Origin: Cladorhizidae sp. MBARI D1340-BT2 | Taxonomy: Eukaryota > Porifera > Demospongiae > Poecilosclerida > Cladorhizidae | Reading direction: 5' to 3' | DNA: 64,000 bases | Assembly (NCBI GenBank): GCA_028752905.1 | Contig: JAQNBH010000015.1 | Span: 10,611,622 to 10,675,621 of the forward strand | The notes under the pieces: model-generated | Seen by the model: only the letters and a program-made list of their open reading frames with translations | What the model was told of the DNA's origin: nothing | The model's database searches: none | Shown here: positions 40,543-52,039 of the stretch, piece after piece | How the letters are laid out: the number at the start of each line of letters is the position of its first letter | How positions within the stretch are numbered: the stretch's first letter is position 1 | Position numbers and translations under genes: made by a program

Positions 40543-43260
40543 AAATCGAGCAACAGTAGATAAAAACCTATTGCATAAGTGTCTAGGACACTGCAGGAAG
40601 TGCTGTACATGATATTCATCAAGTAATCATCCCACATACTCTAGCTCCGGACAAAGTAATCGCTCGAAATTTGTAGTCTGCCTATTATTGAGGTGACCCT
40701 CCAGGGAGCATGCTGGTAAGGGTGAGCAAAATAAGTTGGTGCAGAGAGGGAAGCTTATGGTGATCAAGCAGCAGCTGCAAGTAACCAAGTCTGCTGCAAG
40801 TCTAGAGGGGCCCCGAGCAGGAAAACTTGTGAACGCCAACATTGACACAAGTCATACAAAGGACACTCGATTGACTTTCTAAGTATATGGACAGTGTGTG
40901 ATAGCCTCTTTTAACCTCGAGTGAAATACTCTACCAGGTCTTAAAAAATTGTGTTAAAAAATTGGCCTCTTTTTATACAATCATAAGCAATGGAATGGAT
41001 ATGAAATGCAAGAGTGGGATTTAGTGTCCACTGCACTGTGTCGGATCAGTCAAAGTGCTAAAATCTAGCATGTGATGATCTGGTCTGTCAGATGTTTAGC
41101 TTATAATAAACATTATGGAATTTTAGATGAGGAGAAACTCATTGCTTCATCAGCATGGTAGTGGTTATCCCAGCAAGCAAAATGTAGAAGTATAATAGCG
41201 CTTATAGGATCATCCATGCCAGTTGGATAATGAGGAGCTTCTCCTGCTTGTGGGCAGGTATCATACAAGATATTTGGGTACAAGAGAATACCTAGAGACC
41301 AGTGGGAAGAAATTTTATGATAGCTAGGGTAGCTATGGTATCATAAAGTAGCTATGTAGCCAGTCAGCTAGTAGCACTGTTTCCTATCAGCTGATGTAGT
41401 GGTCAGCTAGAAGAGATGTTTTTCTTGCAGCTGATGTAGCCGAGTCAACGTAATGTCCACTAATGCAATGTGTAAAAGTTTTCCCTAGCTGAAGCTGCTC
41501 TCCGTTGATGGTGGAATAAAGGTCAAAGTTTCACCATGTTTATGCAACACATTGTGAAGCATGCAGTGGAGTGGTACAGATTGTGCACATTGCCTTTCAT
41601 GGTATTGTGAAACTCGCCTTAAGGCCTCCATAACTAGCATGAGAAGTTAGAGACGAGACGTGTAGAGTTTGATTTACTAACCAACTCAAATATTGTGTTA
41701 GAACCTCCATAGGCTGCTCCTCTTAGACAAGAGCGTCCAATAGTGCCTTATTGGCAATTTAAGTTAAGAACAGAGTGATATTTTCATGCAGATCTAACAT
41801 CCCTTGATGGCAGATTTAAAGTTACTACACTCCTCTTATTGTATACAGCAATCGTTGTTAATCATTGTGAGAGAAGTGCACATAATATCTAAGCACACAT
41901 TTTCTTGCTTTAAATGTAACAATAATAATTGTTTTACTTAAAAACAAACTTTCATATTTACTCGAGGTCGCACCTGTTTAGTTACCCTCTCTAATAGTGA
42001 CCTATTCCTGTTTCCTCTCACTGAGTGAAACAGTGGCCACTCTCAAAACTATAGCTACCTGCGATCGGTACTGTCACACCTCCTGACCCACGCACTCCCT
42101 AGGTATTGAAGACAAAGAAATCTATTGCCTCAAAGAGAATGGAGTAGCTGCTGCAACTAGAGCAGGTATCAAGAAGGTGAACACCACCCTTCTAGCTCAA
42201 AGAGCAATGATGACATCTTTGCTGATTTGTATGTCATTGGAGATGAAGACCAACTAGACGTCAATGAAATTCTGTTGGAGATGACTGCTAGCTTTTGTTG
42301 ATAATATATTGCTAGCGAGACCTAGCTAGTCGAGTCTCTGGCTCAGTTCTCTTGTTTCGATTGTTTGGTATTGCCAACTGATGAGGCATGCAACAGTATA
42401 TCATCACGTTAATCACAGCACAAAGCAAACACTCATCAGTTGTATTGTTTCTCTCTCAGTCCATGGTGATAAACATCTCTCTCTCTCTTTCTCTCTTGAG
42501 TAGTAGCTGCTCTCCAACTGTAGCCTCTCGAACCTGCGGAATGTTGATGATTTGGAACAAAATGAAGTTGTTCTAAAAGACTACTGCTATATAGTAGCTC
42601 TCAAAAAATATTGCTGTGTCATGGATTGTGTCACCCTGCGTGGGGCTCGTGCACATCGTTTACTTTGCCACAGATCGCCTGCGCTTGCTCTCCAAAATAA
42701 ATAAATGCCTCTCTCTGAAATGTTTAGTAACTGTAGAGCAAATGTGGTGTATTGGATTGAGTCATTAAAAATGTACGCAACAACTATTTATACACCCCCT
42801 ACTAGTTGATAACCAAATTAAAAAAATTATGTACACATAACCACTTTCTGGCATCAAAGTGCAGAGTGTTTAATTTCATCCAAGATCAAAGTTTGCTCAT
42901 CACATATGTAAAATCTGCTTATTTAGCACCCCCATATATGTCCATACCCGAAACAAACTATAGAAGCTACAGAGGTGGTAAAGAAATCCTCCTGTGCTTG
43001 CAGAATATCTTGAAGGTGGAACGGTCTGAAGATGGAGAGTTTCCGTGTCAAGGATGATAGAGTAGCAGCTTTAGCTGTTCCAGCCATTGCTGAAGCTACT
43101 CGCCAGATGTTGGTGGGAAGAGAGTGACAATGATGGAGAAGATCCATTCACCTCCCTGGAGGAAGAGACGAACAAGAGATTAAACTTATCAGCGATCAAG
43201 AACTTGATAACTGATTGTAGCTAGCTCTATGTCTATTGTGTTTATAAAAAGCCAACTACC
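40543..43260. other. Intergenic; two weak decayed-coding traces
   Basis: No gene recognised. Plus-strand traces at about 42190-42300 (SNDDIFADLYVIGDEDQLDV, NEILLEMTASFC) and 43037-43110 (MESFRVKDDRVAALAVPAIA, EATRQMLVG) read like coding tails but have no family I know. A CT microsatellite lies at about 42477-42500. Confidence 0.4.
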
Positions 43261-43303
43261 GTAGGTTGCAACTATGCAGCCATACAAGTGCTGCTGTATA
43301 ACA

Positions 43304-43420
43304 CTTGCACAGTGCCAAAAAAAAAGGCAGCCTTTTGCTCCTGATCTGCTGAATGCCCTTTGATTGCCCTTTGATTCAGCAGATCAGAGACAAAAGGCTG
43401 ACATTTTTGCATTGTGCAAG
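43304..43420. repeat. Foldback hairpin with about 50-nt arms
   Basis: Arms start cttgcacagtgccaaaaaaa and end atttttgcattgtgcaag; the inner parts ccttttgctcctgatctgct and agcagatcagagacaaaagg also pair. The apex is close to gaatgccctttgattgccct. Weaker pairing extends to about 43260-43445. It is probably a small MITE, though the hairpin would also be a valid fold for a small RNA precursor. Confidence 0.75.
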
Positions 43421-43934
43421 CATTGCACTGCATATATAGTCACAACTTAATTAAGCAGTCACTTGTTTGTGGCAGTTTTTTTGTTGTTTTTTAATACGAC
43501 CATTTTAGTTTTTGTTGATTGCTTATTTGCCTTTGAAGTTATTTGCCTTTAATGTTGTTTTACAAAAACTTTCAACAGTGTAAAGTGTGACGGGGGAGAG
43601 CTGCACAAGGAAACTCAACGGCAGAGATAACTACTCCTATTAAACACTAAACCCAACTTATTTCCTATTGTTGTACAATGCACTAGTCAGCAAACATCAC
43701 TTATTACATCACTAAGTCTACAACAAAAGTTAAAGCAAAGAAATGCATCCATGAGTACCTCTTTTCTTGAAAGCAATGGAATTTAGAGCGTTTTCAGGTA
43801 GGCAAAGGTGCCTATGCAGCTTTGCACAGCAAGGAAAACTTCCAGAAATAGTAGAATCATCCAGAAAAAGTGCCACAAAGAGAGCAGTTGGTATGTGGTT
43901 TTTGGAGTCAATGGTTTCGGCTATTAGATCTGCC

Positions 43935-44010
43935 AAAGTGAGTTTTAGCTGCTAGATAAGCATATTTGGCTTTTTGGGGTCTACTATTTTGAAGTATCAA
44001 TACAACCGTC
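43935..44010. repeat. Fragment of dispersed repeat R2
   Basis: aaagtgagttttagctgcta followed by ctactattttgaagtatcaa resembles 27612-27765 and 19205-19300. Confidence 0.5.
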
Positions 44011-44233
44011 TCTTATGCCCATATTGATTTGGTGGTTTTCTGAGCTCCCTTGATGCTAGATCTCTAGCCTTGAAGGCATGTGTCTGAGGGTTCTTTCTAT
44101 GGGAGAAGGGGTATATCTAGAGAGCTAGGGTATTGTACAGGTAGTGCAGAAGCCACTGTAGGGTAAAGATTAATAATTGTTCATATACAACTGTCAGCAA
44201 CAAAACCAATTCCTCTCTAGCTAGAGACCCCCA

Positions 44234-44410
44234 TCACATGATCCAACCCACCACAATGCAAGCCACAACACAAGCCACAACACCGAACAGTGTGATAGTT
44301 GAGTGTTGGTTCTCACAGACATAAGTTATGTTGATCGTCAGAGGTGCTTCCATGTCAGGTGTGTCCCTGACATCGTGGCATAATGCTATAGTTACTGCAG
44401 GAGTTGCAAA
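44234..44410 (-). CDS. Orphan terminal exon encoding a C-terminal transmembrane helix
   Basis: On the minus strand an acceptor (agtttcttctcccag) is followed by 58 codons and TGA: FATPAVTIALCHDVRDTPDM, EAPLTINITYVCENQHSTIT, LFGVVACVVACIVVGWIM. The last 20 residues form a strong membrane helix, preceded by an N-glycosylation site (NIT) and cysteines, so the end of a single-pass surface protein is likely. It lies 165 bp after the exon 3 remnant of DHRS7 copy A on the same strand, inside its expanded intron. The phases do not match an intact copy A. The family is not recognised. Confidence 0.5.
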   Translation of the reverse strand, partial: FATPAVTIALCHDVRDTPDMEAPLTINITYVCENQHSTITLFGVVACVVACIVVGWIM

Positions 44411-44574
44411 CTGGGAGAAGAAACTATCCTAGACATAATTAGATGTCATCTCCATGAGTCTCCATTTGTTTATTCCTCAGCCTAAAAAAAATCTAGTGCT
44501 GTGGCCTATCCAACTCAGCTTCCAATATTCAGATGGTATATAGAACTGAGAAGGCAAAGGTGCCCACAACTCAC

Positions 44575-44760
44575 CAATCTTTCCAGCCAAACTGCTGACC
44601 ACCACAACACTTCTCTCCCCATGCTCCACCATGCTGGGAAGTACTGCCTTAGTAAGGGAAATGGTGCAGACAGCTCTAGCAGAGCCTCATCCACCTCTAG
44701 CTCTGTGAAGATGGCCTCACCATGCTGTGATTGTCCAGCATTGTTCACCAATACATCAAA
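44575..44760 (-). pseudogene. DHRS7 copy A, exon 3
   Basis: It keeps [20 protein letters not shown] and VDEALLEL, then a net 7-nt loss shifts the frame (SAPFPLLRQYFPAWW), compared with [19 protein letters not shown] in copy B. Splice signals (tatag acceptor, GTGAGT donor) persist. Confidence 0.88.
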
Positions 44761-45616
44761 CTATAGGAAGAAGGACTCATAAGCATTTGGCAAATAATAA
44801 AAATCAACCAAATAATATTTCCATGTCCTCCAAGGTGGGGAAAGGAATGGCAAGTTTGTACATATTGCCAGCTTCTTACTCACTTCTGAAAACTAGACAA
44901 ACCGGATAGAAATTTAAGACCATGTGAGTAGACCATGTCTATCTAGTGCAAACAAAATCAGCGCTCATTGTTAGAAATCCTTTAAGGACTCCTAGGTAAA
45001 GTGGCAATCAAATAAGCTCGGAGGTCCTTTAGTCTTGCAGGCCAGACCTTTCCCATGAACTGCTGATGTTATTCAGTGACATGGACTTGGCAGGCCAATC
45101 ACATCACTAACTAACTGTCACAAAACAAATACATGCTTAGAAATTATCATTATGTCATGCTTTCCAGAACTCTGGTAATAGTGAGCTAGAATTTGGATGC
45201 CTCAAGCACATACACAGCATGTTTTCAGATATAATGATGCTGTGGAGGCAAGACTAACAGTGAAAGCAAGTCTAAAAATGAAGGCTGAGGAGAGCAGCAA
45301 GCCTTCGTAGGCCTGGAGGAATCAATTTCTGTCCCTGGTTAAGTTAGTAGCACAAGCCCAGCAGATAGCATCTTGACCCATTTCAAATTTTAGTACCTAG
45401 TTCAGACCTGATTTAATAAATTGACTCAGCCTCTTTATTATGCGAGAGGTCAAAGAGAGTTGCCCAGAAGACTAGGTCCTTTGATCATATTATATTGAAT
45501 CACCAATGACGAGGCTATCTAATTCCTGACAATTTTCCCCCTCCCACTTAGATAGAGTACACCAGGGAAATTTGGCTGCCTTGAGATAATATGAACGATT
45601 ATTACTTGTGGCTAAC

Positions 45617-45723
45617 TTTATAAAATTTCTTCAATACTCTGTCTACAAGGCTCAAGTGTTTGTCCCTTTCAATCAAGTCTATGGGGACCATCTGCTTCTC
45701 TTTGGATCTCACTGGAGAAAGTT
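45617..45723 (-). pseudogene. DHRS7 copy A, exon 2
   Basis: It translates as LSPVRSKEKQMVPIDLIERD, then [15 protein letters not shown], close to copy B with one codon missing. The acceptor position reads cat instead of cag, so the splice site is lost. The GTTAGC donor is kept. Confidence 0.85.
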
Positions 45724-45995
45724 ATGTAATGTTAAGGGGAATAAATGGCATAAAATAAGCTAACTGTATTGCAAGTAGACAATTTTATCTAGCAGTCCTT
45801 TCATGGAAAACCACGCATCAAACCATCTAAAAAAATTACTAATTTGCAAGACCTAAATACAAATTATATCTCCCTACAAAATACCACCTACAAAATACCA
45901 TAAAAAATATGTGTGATGATGAAAATTTAGTTGAATATCCAGAGAAGATGATTTTTGGTGGCATATTCCATATTGGTAGGCATTAATGTGATTAC

Positions 45996-46282
45996 CTCTG
46001 CATCGCAGAAGCACCCGATCAAGTTCTTGCTCCCTCCTGGCTGAGAGAATGAGCACAGCTCCACACTTGGCCAGAGCATAGCAGAGGCTCTCCCCTATGC
46101 CACTGGAAGCTCCTGTAACCCACATAACCTTACCAAATAGAATATTGCCTGGATTCTACCACATTTACAGCTCATCACCAGGTCACAGTCAGACCCGGCT
46201 ATACAACACTATCAAGCACACCAAAAACCCAACAGGGAGGAGCACTGTGGCCCAACCACACACTGCACAGAAGAGAAAACAT
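45996..46282 (-). pseudogene. DHRS7 copy A, exon 1
   Basis: The 3' half still encodes [20 protein letters not shown] and [20 protein letters not shown]. The 5' half has lost a net 5 nt, so the frame from ATG 46282 ends early after the membrane-anchor region. The donor is GTAATC instead of GTAAGC. Confidence 0.88.
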
Positions 46283-46599
46283 TTCTCCTACACAACCTAA
46301 AATACGTTGGTAGATCGCACACAGCTAAACCCCAATCCTCACAACCACACGGGTACACGGCAACCAGGTGCATCTAGCAAGCCACACACTCCCTACTCAT
46401 GGAAGGCTAATGTTGGCTTCCACAAACAGCTATATATACCTGTGCTAATTTTACGGTGGAACATCCTTTATCCCATCCTTTATCCAGTGGAATGTTCCTT
46501 ATCCAGTGGAACATGCCTCATCTTTCACAGAAGGTGGATTCTCTTCAACCATGAAAATCAGGAACCTAACAGCTAGATGATATTTCATCAAGCAACTAC

Positions 46600-47650
46600 T
46601 TATAATAGCAACCATACCCTCCACTCCAATGAATATGGAGGGAAGGGAGCGGGACTACAGACTGTGGTTGAATTTTTTTGGTCGTTCATTTGATAATGAC
46701 ATCTGGTTGGTGGATATATAGTCTGGCTAGTGTGACTAAGTTTGCTGGCAGGAGTGTGCTACTGTGGTGTTATGTGAGAGGACAAGGTTGGAGTGAAGTT
46801 TGGGAGAGATGGATGCCAAGGGAATGAGAGTGGTGTTGGTGGCTGCACTGGAAGTCGAGGATGAAACTGGAGTGAGAGAAAATGACTGAGGAAGAAAGAA
46901 AACGTTCAGGCATGTGCTGTTTGTGGCAGGGGTTAAAAATCGGCTAGTGCCTCATTGACTTTTACTAAAGCAATTTCGTTTAGAAGTACTTCTAGAGAAA
47001 GAAGTTAGCTGTATTGGGGTAAGATGTAGTGATATTTGATGGCGCTGATTGGTCTAAACAGAAATAACTGTATCTGCAGGAGAGCTGGGATGTTTATTTA
47101 ACCGTTAACGGCTGAAAGTTCATGTTGTCACATTGAACTCATGGCCTTTATTATTCACATAGCTGCTTTGTCATCCTCGCCCCAATAACATAGAGCCCTT
47201 CAGAAAGGACAGTTTGCTTGATGTAAACTCAAGCACTTCATGTTTAGCTATATAGCTGTACAGAGTATTTCATTTTGATTGTGGACTTCACTTGCAGATG
47301 AGGCTCTACACCAACATTGTCAGGTGTCTAGTATGTATGTATATATATAGCTACTTGCAGAGTTTTAGCTAGTAACTAGAGCAGCTTTGTACAAGCTTAA
47401 TTTTGATGCATCCCAATTTTTATCATCATGATGTGCCTGCATGCGAGATATTTGTTTGCTTTATCATAAATTTCATAAAGATAAGTGTGACCTCATTATT
47501 TTAGAGTCAGATCACTTGGAAGGTCTGTATCTAGCTGTATATCAATGGTCCAAATGAATCATCTTTATCACTGTAGTTTTACAACTTGTGAAGGAAGCCA
47601 TCAACATCCTGTATACACCAAATAAATTAGAATGGAGAACGGAATAATGA
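46600..47650. repeat. Segmental duplication unit downstream of DHRS7 copy B
   Basis: Blocks here recur at 54600-55090 (gaggacaaggttggagtgaa, gcactggaagtcgaggatga, gctgattggtctaaacagaa) and at 58190-58650 (gatgaggctctacaccaaca, atcaatggtccaaatgaatc). The order and orientation are the same as in the region downstream of copy C. The duplication therefore included intergenic DNA and not only exons. No gene seen within it. Confidence 0.75.
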
Positions 47651-50381
47651 CTAATTATTACATACCAGTTGTCCTTTTCTTATTGCCTTCAGTCGTTTAA
47701 TTCCAACACGGTTCCCTATCCTGCATCAATCAATAACACGAGCATGATACACACTGATGACTGAAACACAGATATGCCAAACTGAACATCACCATTTGGC
47801 TTGAATAGGCAAGTATTGAGAGATGTACACAAACAGCAGAATTGGCTGAAGAGAAATCCACACTTCCTTCAAAGAATTAGCCATGGCCACTGTCATGAGT
47901 TGTGCGCATCTCTCTGCAGCGACTCTTGCATCTCCTGGTCTGCTAGGCACATCCTCATTGGTAGACGACATCTTCTCTCTAAAGATATTCCTCAGGAATG
48001 GAGTATCCACTGGCCCAGGACACACAGACAGGATTGAAATGTTCTTGTCTGACACTTCCATCCTCAATGTGTCAAAATAACCCTGAGATGTATCGTTCAA
48101 GCACAATATAATAGCTATTAGTTACAGAGTTATTTTTCTCGCTCCATTTATAATTTATGTAGTACTTACTACTACTGTCCTGTGGTACCTGGATTGCATG
48201 CTTGCTGGCACTATATGTGGCTGCTCCTGGGGCTCCTAGAAAACACAAGGACAATATATAAGATGATGTTAATGGTGATTGTATACTGACAACCTAATTA
48301 GTTATTTCAACTGTGTTGTCAATACTAGCCATTACAAGATTGCTTCCTATGTACAGAATGCAATGCTATTCCTGTCAATGTCCAGCAATGTTTGTACCGT
48401 ACATAGTTACTGATGCTAGCAAAAGTCTTGATAGTTGACTTTACATAATTCACACGACAGAATTTAATTTCACTGAAGTAACTATCAAAATTCTTTCATC
48501 CTGACTTGGTAGAGAAGATCATTCAATGGTTTAGATGTCAGTTATTGTTGCTTGATAGTATCTGAAACTAAGCAAATTTTACGTGGGTAGTAAAGGATGC
48601 CCGGTGCAATAGTGTCACCATACAGATGACTTGGAGCAAGCCTGATTCACACCGTAGGCTATGCTTTTCCAACCAGTTCTCCCTCCAGGCATTTCTCCGT
48701 GCCTTAAATCGGCCATGCCAGGAATAAATGGAGGGGCAGGAAGTGCAGCGCTGTTTTGAACAAATTTATTTATATCTGGCCAGAAATTCAAACAAATAAA
48801 AATGGAGATAGTGGGTTTATGGAATCTTTGAGCACCCATTGAAGTGTTCAATTTGAACTCCATGGCAATGGTTTGAATATCCAACTCGGCTTTCAATATT
48901 CAGATGGAAGAACTTAGAAGGCAGAGGTGCACTCAACTCACCAATCTTGCCGGCTACACTGCTGACCACCACCACACTTCCCTCCCCGTGTTCCACCATG
49001 CTTGGAAGTACTGCCTTGGTGAGGGAGATGGTGGAGAGGAGGTTCAGCTCTAGCAGAGCCTCGTCCACCTCTAGCTCTGTGAAGATGGCTTCACTACGCT
49101 GTGATCGTCCAGCATTGTTCACCAATATGTCAATCTATGGGAAGAAGGCATTTGGCATAAGTACTCCAATCAAAAAGGGATGGAAAATACATATTGTATG
49201 TACATACTGTCCAAAAACCAGACTGTAACACAATCTGAACCTGGAGATCACGTACCTGAGCATGCCTCTAATTGCAAGAGCTATTAGAAGTCAGTACATA
49301 TTTATTGGCGAAGCCGACATCAAATACGCTCAGAAGTCCCTTGGTTATATATAGCAGTCATAAGATAAAGCTTTATAGCATGAAAAAAATTCCACCTCCC
49401 AACGATTTGAATTCATGATGCTAATTTTAATGTACTGGAACCAGTTGAATTACAATATATCAGAGTATAAAGTATTGGTTAGTTTTTTCAAGATCTCATC
49501 AAAAGGTTGTTTACCTTTCCCAACCACTGCCACCCCCACAATACCCACAAATCAAAAATCCTGTGTGAAGCACTGGTAAATGTACATCAGCCACCCATCC
49601 AATCAGAAGTCACAAGGCCACTGAGCTAACATTATATTCCAGCGAGCACCTGGTAAATTGGGTTGTCTTGCAAGACTATTACTACTTGTGGCTAACTTTA
49701 TCAAATTTCTTCAATACTCTGTCTACAAGGCTCGAGTGTTTGTCCCGTTCAATCAAGTCCATGGGGAGTACCATGTGCTTCTCTTTGGATATCTCTGGAG
49801 AAAGTTCTGTAACATGAAGGAGAAATAAAAAGCACTGATGACATAAAATCAGCAAACTGTATTAACTGTATTACAAGTAGATATCCATGCACAATTGTAT
49901 CTACCAGGTGTCTTTCCTAGAAACCTTTTATTTGCCATATCGTTAACAAGCACTACCTAATCCACGGAAAAAATGATATCTCACCCATGAAAAAATTAAA
50001 AATGTGACAGTGCAAATTACCCAAGTCAAATGTACAGAATAGAAGAGTTCTGGTGGCATATTCCAAATTGGTAGCGTTTATGTGCTTACCTCTGCATCGC
50101 TGAAGTACATGATCGAGTTGCTGTTCCCTCCTGGCTGAGAGAATAAGCACAGCTCCGCACTTGGCCAGGGCATAGCAGAGGCTCTCCCCTATGCCACTGG
50201 AAGCTCCTGTAACCCATACAACCTTACCAAATAGAACCTTGCCAGGATTCTTACCACACTTACAGCACAAGCTCAGCACCAAGTCACAGTCAGACCTGGC
50301 TAACACTATCAAGCACACCACAAACCCAACAGAGAGGAGCACCATGACCCACCACCACACGCAGTACAGAAGAGAAAGCAT
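47651..50381 (-). CDS. DHRS7: DHRS7-like short-chain dehydrogenase/reductase, intact copy B (6 exons)
   Basis: Exons: 50090-50381, 49697-49806, 48942-49134, 48189-48235, 47793-48082, 47651-47720. All phases agree and together give 1002 nt, 333 residues plus TAG. Residues 10-29 form an N-terminal membrane anchor, as in vertebrate DHRS7, an ER-associated NADPH-dependent reductase of about 339 residues. The cofactor site is TGASSGIG (58-65), followed by NNAG (140-143). The catalytic set is Asn165, Ser193, Tyr206 and Lys210 (YSASK). The C-terminal [14 protein letters not shown] is typical of DHRS7. Introns are 68 bp to 0.7 kb, with GTAAGC, GTTAGC, GTGAGT, GTACCA and GTGATG donors and AG acceptors. 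The substrate cannot be told from sequence. Its neighbours are decayed copies A and C. Confidence 0.92.
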
Positions 50382-50490
50382 GCTTCCAGCTAGCAGCAGG
50401 CCTGTGGCAATAGGCGTGGCAGCTTCGCGAAATCGCGCGCGTAAAACTATTCAGTTCTCTCTGTTTTATTACTGTACATAGTTTCATATA
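50382..50490 (-). promoter_or_regulatory. Probable promoter/5' UTR region of DHRS7 copy B
   Basis: Just upstream of the ATG at 50381 a short CpG cluster (cttcgcgaaatcgcgcgcgt near 50421-50440) stands out from CpG-poor surroundings. No TATA box is obvious. Copy A lacks this sequence. Confidence 0.4.
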
Positions 50491-51153
50491 ATGTACAAGC
50501 TACTAAAAGTTCCAACACACCAACGAAACAATAGCGACAAAAAGACAACAGCGAAAACAAAAAACAAAACAAAAAAAACAACCCCAATAATAATAATACG
50601 TGGACTCCATTTGGATTAAGGGAATTAAGGTCTTATGTACCACCACAAAGAGTGGCCTGTCGGAGTCAGCAGCATTCACCAACTTGATGCAACAACTCTC
50701 TGTACAACTATGGCCAAACTTATTCTGAACTTCCTAACATCATTACCTGTGAACCCTCTCTGGGATGGTTTGTTTCTGTTGTTATTTTCCGTATAAAATA
50801 ATAATAATTAATATATGATTTTACAGCAAGACACGTAAGTGTGGAGGATACATTGAGTGCATTTAGAAATATGAAAACAAATGCTGATGGTATGCCTGAA
50901 GGTCCTGTAAGCACCAATATTAAAAGTACTTATTATTATCTATGCATCTTGCACAGGACATGAGAAGTGATACGTGCAGGGTTGCTCAGATCTAAAGTGC
51001 TATTTGAAGTGGTCCTAAAATATATTTATCAGCTGGCAGCAAAGTGTTATAAGTGACAGATCCAAGTTTAGAGGAGGGAGTGAGTTCCACAGTCTGGGAA
51101 GTCTATTGAAATAGAAATGACTGATGTGGTTAGTTCTTGATCTAGTGTGCCTT

Positions 51154-51237
51154 AACTTGGCATTGGATGACAAACTGGTGTTGTTGGAGGAGATTGAAAT
51201 GTAATGATTAACATTAAATCTATCTGTGGGATTCTTC
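51154..51237. repeat. 84-bp direct repeat, left copy
   Basis: aacttggcattggatgac ... tgtgggattcttc. It matches 51818-51901 with about 3 mismatches and no indel. It is part of a LINE coding remnant. Confidence 0.93.
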
Positions 51238-51817
51238 GGGGAGACAGTTGCATTTTTAATTTTTTGTTGTTGTTACAACTTTAGAGCTCCCAAACTTCAT
51301 GGTATGGACTTGGTATATAGCTCAAAAGATAGGTCTCTCTGTGTGCTCTCTTTTAATAGGTATAACTACAGATGAGTTACTAGACCCTAAAGTGGAGGGA
51401 CCTCAAAAACCTGCATCCCAAAAACCTCATCCAAAATAACAAGATTGAAATTGCTAGAGGAACTCAACGTAATCAATTTTCCACCCGCGCGCTGACCACG
51501 TACTAAAATTTTGAAAAAGGTCATTGAATAGCCTAGGGTTCCTCTAGCAACTCGTACCAATTAGCACTTAGCAATCTGGAGTTATTTTGGATGTGGTTTT
51601 TGGGATGCAGGTTTTTGAGGTCCCTCCACTTTAGGGTCTAGTAACTTGCCTATAGTTATACCTATGAAGCATATTTTAGTATTAGAAGAGAGCACACAGA
51701 GGACCTATCTTTTGAGCTATATATCAAGTCCATACCATGAAGTTTGCAGAATCTACGGAGCTCTAAAATTGTAACCACAAGTAAAAAAATTAAAATTTAA
51801 AATGCAACTGTCTCCCC
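51238..51817. mobile_element. Long-arm foldback (MITE-like) element M2
   Basis: The left arm (about 51238-51440) and right arm (about 51591-51817) are inverted copies starting ggggagacagttgcattt and sharing catggtatggactt, agctcaaaagataggtc, tgtgtgctctctt, ctagaccctaaagtggaggg and cctgcatcccaaaaacc. Inside, ttgctagaggaac and gttcctctagcaa also pair. The whole 580 bp would fold into one hairpin. No coding frame. A partial relative is at 56131-56225. Both sides carry the same 84-bp flank. Confidence 0.9.
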
Positions 51818-51901
51818 AACTTGGCATTGGATGACGATCTGGTGTTGTTGGAGGAGATTCAAATGTAATGATTAACATTAAATCTATCTGTGGGATTCTT
51901 C
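51818..51901. repeat. 84-bp direct repeat, right copy
   Basis: Same sequence as 51154-51237 apart from about three substitutions, ending tgtgggattcttc. It is followed by the normal continuation of the LINE relic. Confidence 0.93.
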
Positions 51902-52039
51902 AGTTCTTCGATGTAGAACATGTCAGCTATTTAACACAGAAGATCCTCTTCGAACCTCAAATCCTTCCTCTTTCTTCTTTAACACTCCTTCCCCTACCCT
52001 GTTGTGTTGTGAGGAATCTCCTTGCTTTGTAGCATGGCT

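Larger units (their letters stand above)
32555..46282 (-). pseudogene. DHRS7-like SDR gene copy A, disrupted
   Basis: Pieces matching all copy B exons except the last lie in order on the minus strand: exon 1 at 45996-46282, exon 2 at 45617-45723, exon 3 at 44575-44760, exon 4 at 38517-38554, exon 5 at 38183-38377 continuing at 32555-32589. Relative to B, exon 1 is 5 nt shorter (frameshift with an early stop), exon 2 has lost its AG acceptor (now AT) and 3 nt, exon 3 is 7 nt shorter, exon 4 lacks 9 nt, and exon 5 is split by retroelement G4. Intron 3 is about 6 kb against 0.7 kb in B and holds a hAT gene. No functional protein can be made. I could not find exon 6 to the left of 32555. Confidence 0.85.
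50950..52030 (-). pseudogene. LINE ORF2 C-terminal relic, split by a foldback element
   Basis: Minus-strand translation from about 51960 gives IADMFYIEELKNPTDRFNVN, then (left of the insertion) the same KNPTDRFNVNHYISIS, SNNTSLSSNAKLRHTRSRTN and HISHFYFNRLPRLWNSLPPL. FYFNRLPRLWNSLPP is a standard C-terminal signature of LINE reverse transcriptase proteins. The 84-bp segment encoding KNPTDR to SNAKL is present on both sides of the element at 51238-51817. In the original LINE it would have been single. The relic belongs to a different LINE from the one at 1-4321. Confidence 0.78.
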
